NCBI GenBank assembly: GCA_001586195.1
Contig: CP014609.1
Location: 408,001-472,000, forward strand
DNA: 64,000 bases
Direction: 5' to 3'
Origin: Solibacillus silvestris
GTDB lineage: Bacteria; Bacillota; Bacilli; Bacillales_A; Planococcaceae
This document shows, piece after piece, positions 47,701 to 55,815 of this stretch. Below the pieces are notes generated by a model. It was given only the letters and a program-made list of their open reading frames with translations. It was not told where the DNA came from and ran no database searches. How positions within the stretch are numbered: position 1 is the first letter of the stretch; the number at the start of each line of letters is the position of its first letter. The position numbers and the translations under genes are program-made.

Positions 47701-47738
47701 ACAGTCACTACTTCTGAGGGAGTTAGTGGCTGTTTTTT
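47701..47738 (+). terminator. Rho-independent terminator
   Basis: 10-bp stem acagtcacta / tagtggctgt (one G-U) followed by seven T. Confidence 0.9.
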
Positions 47739-47766
47739 TGAAGTGTGGGGAGGTGGGCGGCGGGAA

Positions 47767-47898
47767 TTAGAAGTTTGTGGCTGGAAAGTAGAACGTGGGC
47801 CGTGAAAAGTAGAAAGTCACAGGGCGAAAGTGGAATGTGGGCCCCTGAAAGTCGAATATGAACAGGAAAATGTAGAATCTATCGTATGAAAAGTAGAA
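47767..47898. repeat. 21-bp ladder array upstream of comFA
   Basis: Seven hexamers at 47767 (TTAGAA), 47788, 47809, 47830 (GTGGAA), 47851 (GTCGAA), 47872 and 47893, every step exactly 21. The array starts 29 bases after the degV terminator and ends 75 bases before the comFA start. Confidence 0.92.
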
Positions 47899-47972
47899 TA
47901 ATCCTAGGTAGGCCATTTTATTTCGAAGATTATCAACACTTAAAAATAAAATTGAATAAAGGAGCGAAAATT

Positions 47973-49439
47973 ATGTTAATAACAACCTCAATAAACAAAC
48001 GTTATCGACTTCTCAAACTCTTCGTTTCAAACCACTCCAGTGACTCAAATATACTCAATTCTCCAACCCACACCCGCTACACTGGACTCATCCCCGAACC
48101 GGCAATCGTAAATTTCTTCACTGGCCGAATCTGGTCGCGCCGTCATACACCATTTCCCCAGCAAAAAATTGACACCTACATCAACCACGGCTATTTTGAA
48201 ACAACCCCAGCTGTCATCGCAGCACCCAAGCTTATTTGCCGTCGTTGTCTAAATGAACAACCATATAAATTTGTTTCTTTTCCCTGTGCCAAGTGTCAAA
48301 AAATCTGTCACTATTGCCGGCACTGTATTACGATGGGTCGAATGTGCAGCTGTGATGAGCTAATTTTGTGGAAAAGAGCGAAAACCCGGAAATCAAAATC
48401 GCCAGTTCAGTTTTCATGGACCGGCAACCTTACCCCTCATCAGCAAAAAGCGGCGGATGAACTCACCCGAAGTATTTCACAATACAGAAATCACCTTTTG
48501 GAAGCAGTTTGTGGTGCTGGTAAAACAGAGATTCTTTTTACTGCAATATACGATTCACTGAAAGCAGGTAAAAGAGTTTGTGTAGCGACGCCTAGAACCG
48601 ATGTAGTCCTAGAATTGTATCCTCGTTTTCAACAAGTGTTCCAAAAGATTACGATCCATGCACTATACGGCGGCGCGGAAAATAACGCCGAGTTTGCGCA
48701 GATTGTTCTGGCGACAACACATCAGTTGTATCGGTTTGAAAATGCGTTTGATGTCATGATTGTTGATGAAGCGGATGCTTTTCCGTATACCTATGACGAA
48801 GCGTTGCAGCGTGCGGTCGTGAAAGCAAAAAAGGCGGATGCCCCGATTTCATTTGTTACCGCCACTCCTTCAAACAAACTGCTCCTTCAGCAAAAAAAAG
48901 AAAACTGGGGCTACTCATTTATAGCAAGAAGATACCATGGCCATGTCTTGCCTGTGCCAAGATTCCAGTCCTTATGGAATTATGAAAAAGCATTTCAGAA
49001 AAATAAAATCCCTCAAAAGCTCCATACATGGGTCAAGCAAAGGATCCAGGAAAACGAGCCATTTCTCATCTTCTTTCCAACAATCGAATTAATGGAACAT
49101 GCATCACCCTTGTTCCAAGAAATAGAATCTACTGTAGAAAGTGTCCATTCCGAAGATCCTGATCGGAAAGAAAAAGTTCTGCAATTGCGCAATGAACAGC
49201 GGAAAGGTTTATTGACGACGACAATACTGGAGCGCGGAATCACGATTAAAAATGTTCAGGTCGCCGTAGTAGGTGCGGAAAATCCCGTTTTCACATCCAG
49301 TGCACTTATTCAAATTAGCGGTAGAGTAGGACGTAATGTGCAGTATCCTACAGGGGATATTGTGTTTTTCCACCATGGCATCACGATGGAAATGGACAGG
49401 GCACGCAATAAAATAAAGGAGATGAACTGCCATGAATAA
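47973..49439 (+). CDS. comFA: ComFA, DEAD-box DNA uptake ATPase
   Basis: 488 residues from ATG 47973, which follows AAAGGAGCG; the in-frame ATG at 47886 lies inside the ladder array and has no ribosome site. An N-terminal zinc module (CRRC ... CAKC ... CHYCRHC ... CSCD, about 95-145) is typical of ComFA. Helicase domain 1 has Walker A VCGAGKTE and Walker B IVDEADAF. Domain 2 carries the arginine motif ISGRVGRNVQYP. It powers transport of single-stranded DNA into the cytoplasm during natural transformation. Overlaps comFC by eight bases. Confidence 0.93.
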   Translation: MLITTSINKRYRLLKLFVSNHSSDSNILNSPTHTRYTGLIPEPAIVNFFTGRIWSRRHTPFPQQKIDTYINHGYFETTPAVIAAPKLICRRCLNEQPYKFVSFPCAKCQKICHYCRHCITMGRMCSCDELILWKRAKTRKSKSPVQFSWTGNLTPHQQKAADELTRSISQYRNHLLEAVCGAGKTEILFTAIYDSLKAGKRVCVATPRTDVVLELYPRFQQVFQKITIHALYGGAENNAEFAQIVLATTHQLYRFENAFDVMIVDEADAFPYTYDEALQRAVVKAKKADAPISFVTATPSNKLLLQQKKENWGYSFIARRYHGHVLPVPRFQSLWNYEKAFQKNKIPQKLHTWVKQRIQENEPFLIFFPTIELMEHASPLFQEIESTVESVHSEDPDRKEKVLQLRNEQRKGLLTTTILERGITIKNVQVAVVGAENPVFTSSALIQISGRVGRNVQYPTGDIVFFHHGITMEMDRARNKIKEMNCHE

Positions 49440-50037
49440 ACCGATATCGAATTGCCTCTTATGTGATCGCGAGCTCCACCAAAGCATTGGCTGGAAAGAA
49501 CTGCTGCTAAAAACACTGCCTCAGACAATCTGCTCGCGCTGTGAACAACGCTTTCAACGAATCGAGCAGCAACAGGAAGAGGGAGTCGTATCTTTATTTC
49601 ATTATAATGAAGCGATGAAAGATTATTTGCACCGTTATAAGTTTCTGCACGATATACTCCTTGCAAAAGTATTCAATAAAATCCTCCATGAACAGCTAAA
49701 AAATGAAAGCCGCCTCATTATCCCTATCCCAATGCATCCCGAAAACTTGCGATTACGAACGTTTGCACATATCGATGAATTGCTAAAGTTTGCGAATATC
49801 CCCTTTACCCACCATTTAACAAAGCTTTCAAAGGAGCAGCAATCACTTAAAACTAGAGAAGAGCGACTAAAAACCACACAACTATTTGAAGTTATCAATC
49901 CGGCTGCAATAAAAGATAAAAGTTTACTTATAGTTGACGATATTTATACTACAGGGACAACATTAAACCATGCGAAAAAGGCGCTGCTTGAAGCCGGTGC
50001 GAAAACAGTGGACGGATTCACATTAATCCATGGGTAA
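49432..50037 (+). CDS. comFC: ComFC, phosphoribosyltransferase-like competence protein
   Basis: 201 residues. An N-terminal four-Cys zinc finger (CLLC ... CSRC at about 8-39) and a C-terminal phosphoribosyltransferase fold whose PRPP loop reads LLIVDDIYTTGTT (about 163-175). Works with ComFA in DNA uptake. Translationally coupled: its ATG lies within the last codons of comFA. B. subtilis has comFB between the two; there is no room for it here. Confidence 0.93.
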   Translation: MNKPISNCLLCDRELHQSIGWKELLLKTLPQTICSRCEQRFQRIEQQQEEGVVSLFHYNEAMKDYLHRYKFLHDILLAKVFNKILHEQLKNESRLIIPIPMHPENLRLRTFAHIDELLKFANIPFTHHLTKLSKEQQSLKTREERLKTTQLFEVINPAAIKDKSLLIVDDIYTTGTTLNHAKKALLEAGAKTVDGFTLIHG

Positions 50038-50135
50038 AATATAGTGCCTATTAAGATATTGGAAAGTATTCAAACAAAGTTATCGAAGTATTTTGTATAA
50101 TAATGAAAAGTAGATACGAAGAAGGAGGGCTCAAA

Positions 50136-50546
50136 ATGGCGGAATTAAGAAATTGCCCGGAATGTAATGCTTTTTTTAACTACACTGGCTTGAGGGAAGT
50201 TTGTCATAACTGTGCGCAAAAAGAAGAGGACTTGTATCAGGAGGTGTATCGTTTCCTGCGTAAGCGCGAAAACCGTGCAGCAAATGTTGATCGTATTGTG
50301 GAGGCGACTGGGGTTGAGCGGGACTTGCTTTATAAATGGGTCCGAAAAGGGCGTCTCCACCCGGCGATGTTTCCAAACCTGGGTTACCCATGTGATAACT
50401 GCGGAAGAATAACAAATTCAGGGAAGCTATGTGAAAAATGTAAAAATGATTTAAAATCTGAATTGCGGACATTTGATGCAGCAAAAGAATTTCGAGATGA
50501 TATTGAACGTCGTGAGCGTGCAACATATCTTTCTGGAAAAAAATAA
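50136..50546 (+). CDS. yvyF: YvyF-type flagellar operon protein
   Basis: 136 residues from ATG 50136 behind GAAGGAGGG; an earlier in-frame ATG at 50103 lacks a ribosome site. An N-terminal zinc-ribbon-like segment (CPECNAFF, CHNC), a central helix-turn-helix-like part (NRAANVDRIVEATGVERDLLYKWVRKGRL) and a second Cys pair (CDNCGR, CEKC). This is the family found next to flgM in bacilli; probably regulatory, function not settled. A terminator separates it from flgM. Confidence 0.9.
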   Translation: MAELRNCPECNAFFNYTGLREVCHNCAQKEEDLYQEVYRFLRKRENRAANVDRIVEATGVERDLLYKWVRKGRLHPAMFPNLGYPCDNCGRITNSGKLCEKCKNDLKSELRTFDAAKEFRDDIERRERATYLSGKK

Positions 50547-50554
50547 GTGCCTAA

Positions 50555-50588
50555 AACGGAGTCGTTTAAATAGGACTTCGTTTTTATT
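50555..50588 (+). terminator. Rho-independent terminator
   Basis: 9-bp stem aacggagtc / gacttcgtt (one G-U) followed by five T. Confidence 0.85.
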
Positions 50589-50726
50589 TTCAGTAAAATG
50601 AGCATAATAATATACTACATAAGTCCAATTTTTTGCAATAGAGCATAAACAATTGGTAGAAGCAGTCGAAATATAAAGTAGACGAAGCTTTTAACTTTAT
50701 TCAGCTGTAATAAGTTTAAGCCCCGG

Positions 50727-50795
50727 GCGGAAGTCGAAGGTTCGGTAAGGATTTATCTCCCGAGCGATAAGCCGAATCGAGGCATAACTGATTTT
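50727..50795 (+). promoter_or_regulatory. Structured GC-rich leader or SigD-type promoter before flgM
   Basis: A GC-rich patch in AT-rich DNA. GGTTCGG pairs with CCGAATC (7 bp with one wobble) around an inner TTATC/GATAA hairpin. The string GCCGAATC also resembles the SigD -10 (GCCGATAT), with a weak TTTA 15 bases upstream. It could be a promoter, a structured leader or both; I do not recognise a known riboswitch. Confidence 0.4.
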
Positions 50796-50813
50796 AAGAG
50801 GAGGTCTATAAAT

Positions 50814-51077
50814 ATGAAGATTAATCCAATAGGTTTACAAGCGATCAATAATTACAATAAGCAAGCACGTCCTGTAAAAACAGAAGAAACTAAAAAAACA
50901 TTTGCAGACCAGATCGAAATTTCAACAAAAGCAAAAGAGATGCAGGCCAATTCGACCTATGCAAATGAGCGTGCAGAACGTGTGAAAAAGATTAAAGAAG
51001 ATATTGATTCTGGAAACTACAAAGTAGACGCAAAGCAGGTTGCAGAGGACATGCTGAAATTCTACCGAGGGAAATAA
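50814..51077 (+). CDS. flgM: FlgM, anti-sigma-D factor
   Basis: 87 residues, typical length. The conserved C-terminal half (ERAERVKKIKEDIDSGNYKVDAKQVAEDML) binds SigD and holds late flagellar genes off until the hook-basal body is finished. Start ATG behind AGAGGAGG. It opens the flgM-flgN-flgK-flgL operon. Confidence 0.95.
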   Translation: MKINPIGLQAINNYNKQARPVKTEETKKTFADQIEISTKAKEMQANSTYANERAERVKKIKEDIDSGNYKVDAKQVAEDMLKFYRGK

Positions 51078-51110
51078 CAGAAATTTTACGAGCAAGGGAG
51101 CGCTAAATAC

Positions 51111-51614
51111 ATGTCAATTGCCAATATTGTCGTCACGCTGGAAAAGCTAGAGAAAATGCATAAAAGTCTGCTGGAACTAGCGCTTGCGAAAACGGAATAC
51201 ATTAAGCAAGGTGATATGGAAAAGCTTGATCAGCTCATCAAAAATGAGCAGTCACATGTAGCGGCGATTAACACAATTGAGCAACAGCGTCAGGTGATGG
51301 TAACGGATTACCTCCGAGCAAAAGGAATTGCTCTCACTGACACACCATCTGTTGCCGATGTGATAACAGCCGCTGGAAACAGCGAATCCACTGAAAAATT
51401 GATTAATGTACGCGAACGTTTAATAGCGTTGCTGAATCAATTAAAGATTCAAAATGATTTGAATCAGAAACTGGTCATGAACTCACTGCAGTTTATTAAC
51501 ATAACATTGGATGCAATGCGCCCACAGCAAACAGAGCAGTTCAATTATTCCGGGGCGCAAATACGCGGGAATACTGAAGTTGCAAAACGTTCTTTCAATG
51601 AATTTAAAGCCTAA
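51111..51614 (+). CDS. flgN: FlgN-family chaperone
   Basis: 167 residues, long helices throughout with the FlgN signature of a two-helix hairpin (LEKLEKMHKSLLELALAKTEYIKQGDMEKLDQLI). It binds the hook-associated proteins FlgK and FlgL before export. 33 bases after flgM; the next gene is its client flgK. A terminator-like hairpin follows. Confidence 0.92.
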   Translation: MSIANIVVTLEKLEKMHKSLLELALAKTEYIKQGDMEKLDQLIKNEQSHVAAINTIEQQRQVMVTDYLRAKGIALTDTPSVADVITAAGNSESTEKLINVRERLIALLNQLKIQNDLNQKLVMNSLQFINITLDAMRPQQTEQFNYSGAQIRGNTEVAKRSFNEFKA

Positions 51615-51616
51615 TT

Positions 51617-51661
51617 GCATGTAAGCTTCCGCATGCTGCGGAGGCAATACATGCGATTTTT
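51617..51661 (+). terminator. Terminator-like hairpin between flgN and flgK
   Basis: gcatgta / tacatgc outer stem, inner stem cttccgca / tgcggag and a T-run. It lies inside what is usually one operon and may tune the flgN:flgK ratio. Confidence 0.75.
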
Positions 51662-51706
51662 TATTAATACTGTACAGAAACTACACACTAAAAGGGAGGT
51701 CCTACA

Positions 51707-53248
51707 ATGCGTTCTACATTTATGGGACTTGAAGCAAGTAAGCGCGGACTTTACACGCAGCAATCAGCGCTTTATACAACAGGACATAACATTTCAAATG
51801 CCAATACACTCGGCTATACTCGCCAACGCGTTAATATGGAAACAACACCGGGATTCCCAAGTCCGGGTTTAAATACAGGTAAAACAGCAGGTCATATCGG
51901 GACAGGGGTACAGGCGCATTCCGTACAGCGTATTCGTGATGAATTTATCGACCGCCAATATCGCCAAGAAACAAATAAATTGGGCTACTGGCAATCGACA
52001 ACAAAATCAATCTCTCAAATGGAAGATATTATGTCCGAACCTTCTGAATTTGGGCTGAACCAGGCATTTACTGAATTTTGGAAATCAATGGAAGATATCG
52101 TGACAAATCCAAAAGATACAGCAGCACGTCAAGTAATGATTTCAAAAGGTCAATCTTTGGCAGAATCATTCAACTATATCGATGCTCAGTTAAAGCAAAT
52201 TCAAGGAAATATCGGGAATGAAATTAATGTAAAAACGAAAGAAGTTAATAATATTTTAAAGCAAATTGCTGATTTAAATGGTCAAATTCAAGCGGTAGAG
52301 CCAAATGGTTATATGCCGAATGACCTTTATGATGCACGTGATGCATTGGTGGATAAGTTAAACGATATTATTCCGGTATCAATTACGACTGAAAAATCTG
52401 GTGGTAATGCATTAGCAATTGCAGAAGGGAGCATGACAATTTCCTTCAAAACAACTGACGGCCAATCGATTACTCTTGTTAAAGGGAAAGAATATGCAGC
52501 ACTATCGACGAATAATGCAACAGGCGCAATTACCGGTGATGTAGATCCGAATGGTGAATATCTGGAGTTCGATAATATTTCTATTTCGGGATTGTCAAGT
52601 AATCATGAAAAAAATCCGCCGACAGCCAATATTGCAACTGTGAATTATAATCAGCTTGAATCTTCAAAAGGTTCTTTAGTGTCGTTGATTGATGCATTTG
52701 GTCACAGTAACGGAGAAGGCATATATCCAGAAATGTTATCACAGTTAGATCTTTTGGCAAGTGAATTTATTGAGAAATTCAATGCAGTACATGAAGACGG
52801 ATTTGATTTAAATGGTGATAAAGGTAAGCCATTCTTCTCGGGCACTTCAGCGAAGGATTTTAAAGTTGTTACTACAAAACCAAGTGAAGTTGCTGCTTCT
52901 AGTGAGGAAAATGAAGTAGGTAACAACCAAAATATGTTAAAGCTTTCTGAACTGCAATCCAAAGTTCAAACAGCTCTGCAAGGTGGTACGTTCCAATCCT
53001 TCTATAAATCTTTAGTTGGTGATTTAGGAGTTAAAGGTCAACAAGCAGTAACATTAGAATACAACTCAATAACTTTGCGTCTGCAAATTGAAAATAATCG
53101 TGCATCCCATAACTCAGTTTCACTAGACGAAGAGATGACGAATATGATTACTTTCCAACAAGCCTACAATGCCAACGCACGTATGATTACAGTTATCGAC
53201 GAAACATTAGACAAAATCATTAACGGAATGGGCCGTGCAGGTTTATAA
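51707..53248 (+). CDS. flgK: FlgK, hook-filament junction protein 1
   Basis: 513 residues. N-terminal rod/hook signature MRSTFMGLEASKRGLY ... GHNISNANTLGYTRQRV and the C-terminal MITFQQAYNANARMITVIDE helix, both needed for axial assembly. It sits between hook and filament. ATG follows GGGAGG. A second frame (51615 onward) is a shadow. Confidence 0.96.
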   Translation: MRSTFMGLEASKRGLYTQQSALYTTGHNISNANTLGYTRQRVNMETTPGFPSPGLNTGKTAGHIGTGVQAHSVQRIRDEFIDRQYRQETNKLGYWQSTTKSISQMEDIMSEPSEFGLNQAFTEFWKSMEDIVTNPKDTAARQVMISKGQSLAESFNYIDAQLKQIQGNIGNEINVKTKEVNNILKQIADLNGQIQAVEPNGYMPNDLYDARDALVDKLNDIIPVSITTEKSGGNALAIAEGSMTISFKTTDGQSITLVKGKEYAALSTNNATGAITGDVDPNGEYLEFDNISISGLSSNHEKNPPTANIATVNYNQLESSKGSLVSLIDAFGHSNGEGIYPEMLSQLDLLASEFIEKFNAVHEDGFDLNGDKGKPFFSGTSAKDFKVVTTKPSEVAASSEENEVGNNQNMLKLSELQSKVQTALQGGTFQSFYKSLVGDLGVKGQQAVTLEYNSITLRLQIENNRASHNSVSLDEEMTNMITFQQAYNANARMITVIDETLDKIINGMGRAGL

Positions 53249-53276
53249 TCCATACTAGAAAGAAGGGAATAATACG

Positions 53277-54200
53277 ATGCGCGTAACACAATCGATGCTC
53301 TCTAGTAATATGCTTCGTAACTTAAATAATAGTTATAATAAAATGGCTAAATACCAAGAACAATTAAATTCAGGAAGTATAATTAACCGACCTTCCGATG
53401 ATCCAGTAGTAGCTGTAAAAGGAATGGGATATCGCATTGACCTAGATAAAAATGCACAATACCAACGTAATATGAGGGAAGCAAATACTTGGTTAGATTC
53501 AACAGATGAAGCGTTAGATCAAGTAGGAACATCTCTTATTCGTGTAAAAGAGTTAATTATTCAAGCAGCGAATGATACAATTACTACCGAGGATCGTCAA
53601 AAAATCAATCAGGAAATTTCGCAAATCAATCAACATATCCAAGATTTAGGGAACACAAAAGTTGGGGAGAATTATATTTTCTCCGGGACACATACTAGTA
53701 GCCCCTTGTTTGATGAAAACGGTGAAATTCAAAATGGTCCTAATTTCACGGGATTGGGTAAGGAAATTGAGATTAATGTGTTCGATGGAATCTCAATGCC
53801 TATTAATGTAACGGGTGCAGAACTATTTGGAGAAGTAAAAAACTTCATGAACGGGCTCGACACTCTTTTAAATAACGGAGGTACAAGTGAAGAAATCGGT
53901 AATGCACTAGGCGTTGATTTTACAGCAGGAGGCACTGCAAATATTCCAGGACTTGATTCATTAAATGAAAAGGTACTGGTAAAGCGCGCGGAAGTCGGCG
54001 CAAAGCAAAATCGTGTTGAATTAATGGAAAGCCGCCTGCAAATGCAAGAAGTAAACGTAACAAAGCAAATGTCTGAAAACGAAGATACAGACTATGCAAA
54101 AACAATTACAGAAATGGTAACAGCTGAATCTATCCATCAAGCTGCCCTCTCTGTAGGCGCCAAAATTATTCAGCAAACTCTAGTAGATTTCATCCGTTAA
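53277..54200 (+). CDS. flgL: FlgL, hook-filament junction protein 3
   Basis: 307 residues with flagellin-like ends: MRVTQSMLSSNMLRNLNNSY and a C-terminal TEMVTAESIHQAALSVGAKI helix. The motif RPSDDPVVAVKGM is the D1-type hallmark. It caps the junction on FlgK. 28 bases after flgK; a strong terminator follows. Confidence 0.96.
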   Translation: MRVTQSMLSSNMLRNLNNSYNKMAKYQEQLNSGSIINRPSDDPVVAVKGMGYRIDLDKNAQYQRNMREANTWLDSTDEALDQVGTSLIRVKELIIQAANDTITTEDRQKINQEISQINQHIQDLGNTKVGENYIFSGTHTSSPLFDENGEIQNGPNFTGLGKEIEINVFDGISMPINVTGAELFGEVKNFMNGLDTLLNNGGTSEEIGNALGVDFTAGGTANIPGLDSLNEKVLVKRAEVGAKQNRVELMESRLQMQEVNVTKQMSENEDTDYAKTITEMVTAESIHQAALSVGAKIIQQTLVDFIR

Positions 54201-54261
54201 TGAAATCTACTAGAGTTCTGTACTCGGAATATTGCGTAAAATAAAGAAAATACTTATAAAC

Positions 54262-54292
54262 AAAGCGTTTGGATAATCTCCAAACGCTTTTA
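54262..54292 (+). terminator. Terminator after flgL
   Basis: Perfect 12-bp stem aaagcgtttgga / tccaaacgcttt with a short T-run. Confidence 0.85.
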
Positions 54293-54313
54293 TTGAAAAA
54301 GGGAGGAACAAGG

Positions 54314-54880
54314 ATGCGATTCCCGCAAATTCAAATTTCAAAAACTGATATTCAAATGGATTATTCAATTACGAAGCCTCTCCAACGAATCCAACAACCA
54401 CAAGCAGATTTAAGTATATCCCAGCCAGCAGCAAAAGTCGAAATCAATACTACTAATGCACGACTTAATATTAATATGGATCAAATGTGGCGTGATTTAG
54501 GGATGAAACCGGTAGGGGAATTCATTAAAGAATATGCACAAATGGGACGCCAAGAAATGTTGAAGGGGATGTCTAGGCGAATGGGGGAGGGACGTCAAAT
54601 GATGATGAGCGCCGGGAAAGAACAAGGGCGTTCGACGATTCAAAATCTCGCGAAGCAAAGTCATGGTCCCGAACGGCCAGGTCCATATAATATCAAGTTT
54701 ATTCCCTCCATCGGCTCAGTAAAAGTAAACATCACACCAGGAACAACAGATATTAACATTCAGCAAAACGAACCGAAAATTGCCGTAAAGGTGAACAAGC
54801 CACAAATGGACTTCACTTATGGGAAAGTCAGTGGAGAAATGATGGTAAGGCCGGCTGTACAAATTGATGTCGTCGGTTAA
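54314..54880 (+). CDS. yviE: YviE-type flagellar region protein (DUF6470)
   Basis: 188 residues from ATG 54314 behind GGGAGGAAC; an upstream in-frame ATG at 54269 lies within the flgL terminator. N-terminal part is beta-prone and polar ([16 protein letters not shown]), repeated in style near the end ([13 protein letters not shown]), with a Met/Arg-rich helical middle. No known biochemical role; always found between flgL and fliW in bacilli. 14 bases ahead of fliW. Confidence 0.88.
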   Translation: MRFPQIQISKTDIQMDYSITKPLQRIQQPQADLSISQPAAKVEINTTNARLNINMDQMWRDLGMKPVGEFIKEYAQMGRQEMLKGMSRRMGEGRQMMMSAGKEQGRSTIQNLAKQSHGPERPGPYNIKFIPSIGSVKVNITPGTTDINIQQNEPKIAVKVNKPQMDFTYGKVSGEMMVRPAVQIDVVG

Positions 54881-54894
54881 AAGGAGCAGAATAC

Positions 54895-55338
54895 ATGAAC
54901 ATTAAAACAAAATTCTTAGGCGAAGTTGAAATAGAGCAATCAGAAATACTTACATTTGAAAATGGTCTACCCGGATTTCAAGAATTTACGAAATTCATCC
55001 TTTTAGGTTTAGATACAGATTTACCTATTGCATTATTACAGTCTACAGAAAAGGAGCAAATCGGTTTTGTAGTAGGGTATCCATTTGCATTTAAACACGA
55101 TTATGCATTTGATTTAAGCGAGGAAGACAAAGAGCAACTACAGTTAGAAGATGAAAGTGAAGTAGCTTCATATACAGTCCTTACATTGAAAGAAAATTTC
55201 GCGGATTCTACAATAAACTTACTGGCACCTATTGTTATTAATACGAAGCAGAAAATCGGCAAACAAATTGTTCTACAAGATAGTGAAAAGTATCCACTTC
55301 GTTATAAAATTGGTATAGCTAAAGGAAGTGGGAAATAA
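54895..55338 (+). CDS. fliW: FliW, flagellin-binding antagonist of CsrA
   Basis: 147 residues. FliW marks: [16 protein letters not shown] (about 22-37), [13 protein letters not shown] and [20 protein letters not shown]. FliW binds either flagellin or CsrA. When flagellin is scarce it holds CsrA, which frees hag translation. Stop codon directly abuts the csrA ATG, so the two are translationally coupled. Confidence 0.95.
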   Translation: MNIKTKFLGEVEIEQSEILTFENGLPGFQEFTKFILLGLDTDLPIALLQSTEKEQIGFVVGYPFAFKHDYAFDLSEEDKEQLQLEDESEVASYTVLTLKENFADSTINLLAPIVINTKQKIGKQIVLQDSEKYPLRYKIGIAKGSGK

Positions 55339-55554
55339 ATGCTAGTCCTATCTCGAAAAAAAGGCGAAACAATCATGATTGGTGATCAAATTGAAGTAAA
55401 AGTAATTTCTGTTGAGGGAGATCAAGTAAAGTTAGGCATCATAGCTCCGAAAACTGTAAAAGTCCATCGTTCAGAAGTGTTTGAAGCGATACAAAAGCAG
55501 AATAAAGAGGCATTGGCTATTTCAGTCGATGCATTGAAGCAGTTTAAGCTATAA
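55339..55554 (+). CDS. csrA: CsrA, translational repressor
   Basis: 71 residues. [20 protein letters not shown] start and the [10 protein letters not shown] helix are diagnostic, with the RNA-binding Leu-Ser-Arg and Arg44-type residues present. It binds GGA-loop hairpins and blocks ribosome access on hag mRNA. The hag leader 210 bases downstream carries two such hairpins. Confidence 0.96.
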   Translation: MLVLSRKKGETIMIGDQIEVKVISVEGDQVKLGIIAPKTVKVHRSEVFEAIQKQNKEALAISVDALKQFKL

Positions 55555-55699
55555 GCAGTGATATGGACAAGTCTTGTAGAAGGTGTTCGATAAGGCTTTT
55601 ATATTCCTATAAATTTTAATCTTACGCATCTTTCGCATCAGATAATGTTCACTTTTTTTAATACATTAAAAAAATATATAATAATTTATAAAAAACTAT

Positions 55700-55725
55700 T
55701 AAATATTTAAAATTAGCTACGATAT
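55700..55725 (+). promoter_or_regulatory. SigD-type promoter of hag
   Basis: TAAA (55700-55703), 14-base gap, TACGATAT (55718-55725), close to the SigD consensus TAAA-N14-16-GCCGATAT. About 90 bases upstream of the hag start, giving a leader long enough for the CsrA sites. Confidence 0.65.
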
Positions 55726-55765
55726 ATATAGTGTAAGGCAGAGGTACTAGCCAAAGCCAAGCTTT

Positions 55766-55811
55766 CCCACAAGGACGTGGGTCATAAATATTAAAAATTC
55801 AAGGAGGAATT
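55766..55811 (+). promoter_or_regulatory. Two CsrA-binding hairpins in the hag leader
   Basis: Site 1: CCCAC-AAGGAC-GTGGG (55766-55781), a perfect 5-bp stem with GGA in the loop that matches the CsrA consensus ACARGGAYGT. Site 2: AATTC-AAGGAG-GAATT (55796-55811), a second perfect stem whose loop is the Shine-Dalgarno sequence itself. This two-site layout is as known for B. subtilis hag. Confidence 0.85.
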
Positions 55812-55815
55812 CCAA

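Noticed and set aside
3587-47898. CRISPR array interpretation of the repeats
   Set aside because: Conserved part is only about six bases, spacing is 21 bases, and no cas genes are present.
47886-47972. Longer N-terminus for ComFA
   Set aside because: The ATG lies within the ladder array without a ribosome site; ATG 47973 has AAAGGAG.
50727-50795. c-di-GMP or c-di-AMP riboswitch before flgM
   Set aside because: None of the conserved core strings of GEMM or ydaO-type riboswitches is present.
54269-54313. Longer N-terminus for the yviE product
   Set aside because: That ATG lies inside the flgL terminator stem and has no ribosome site; ATG 54314 does.
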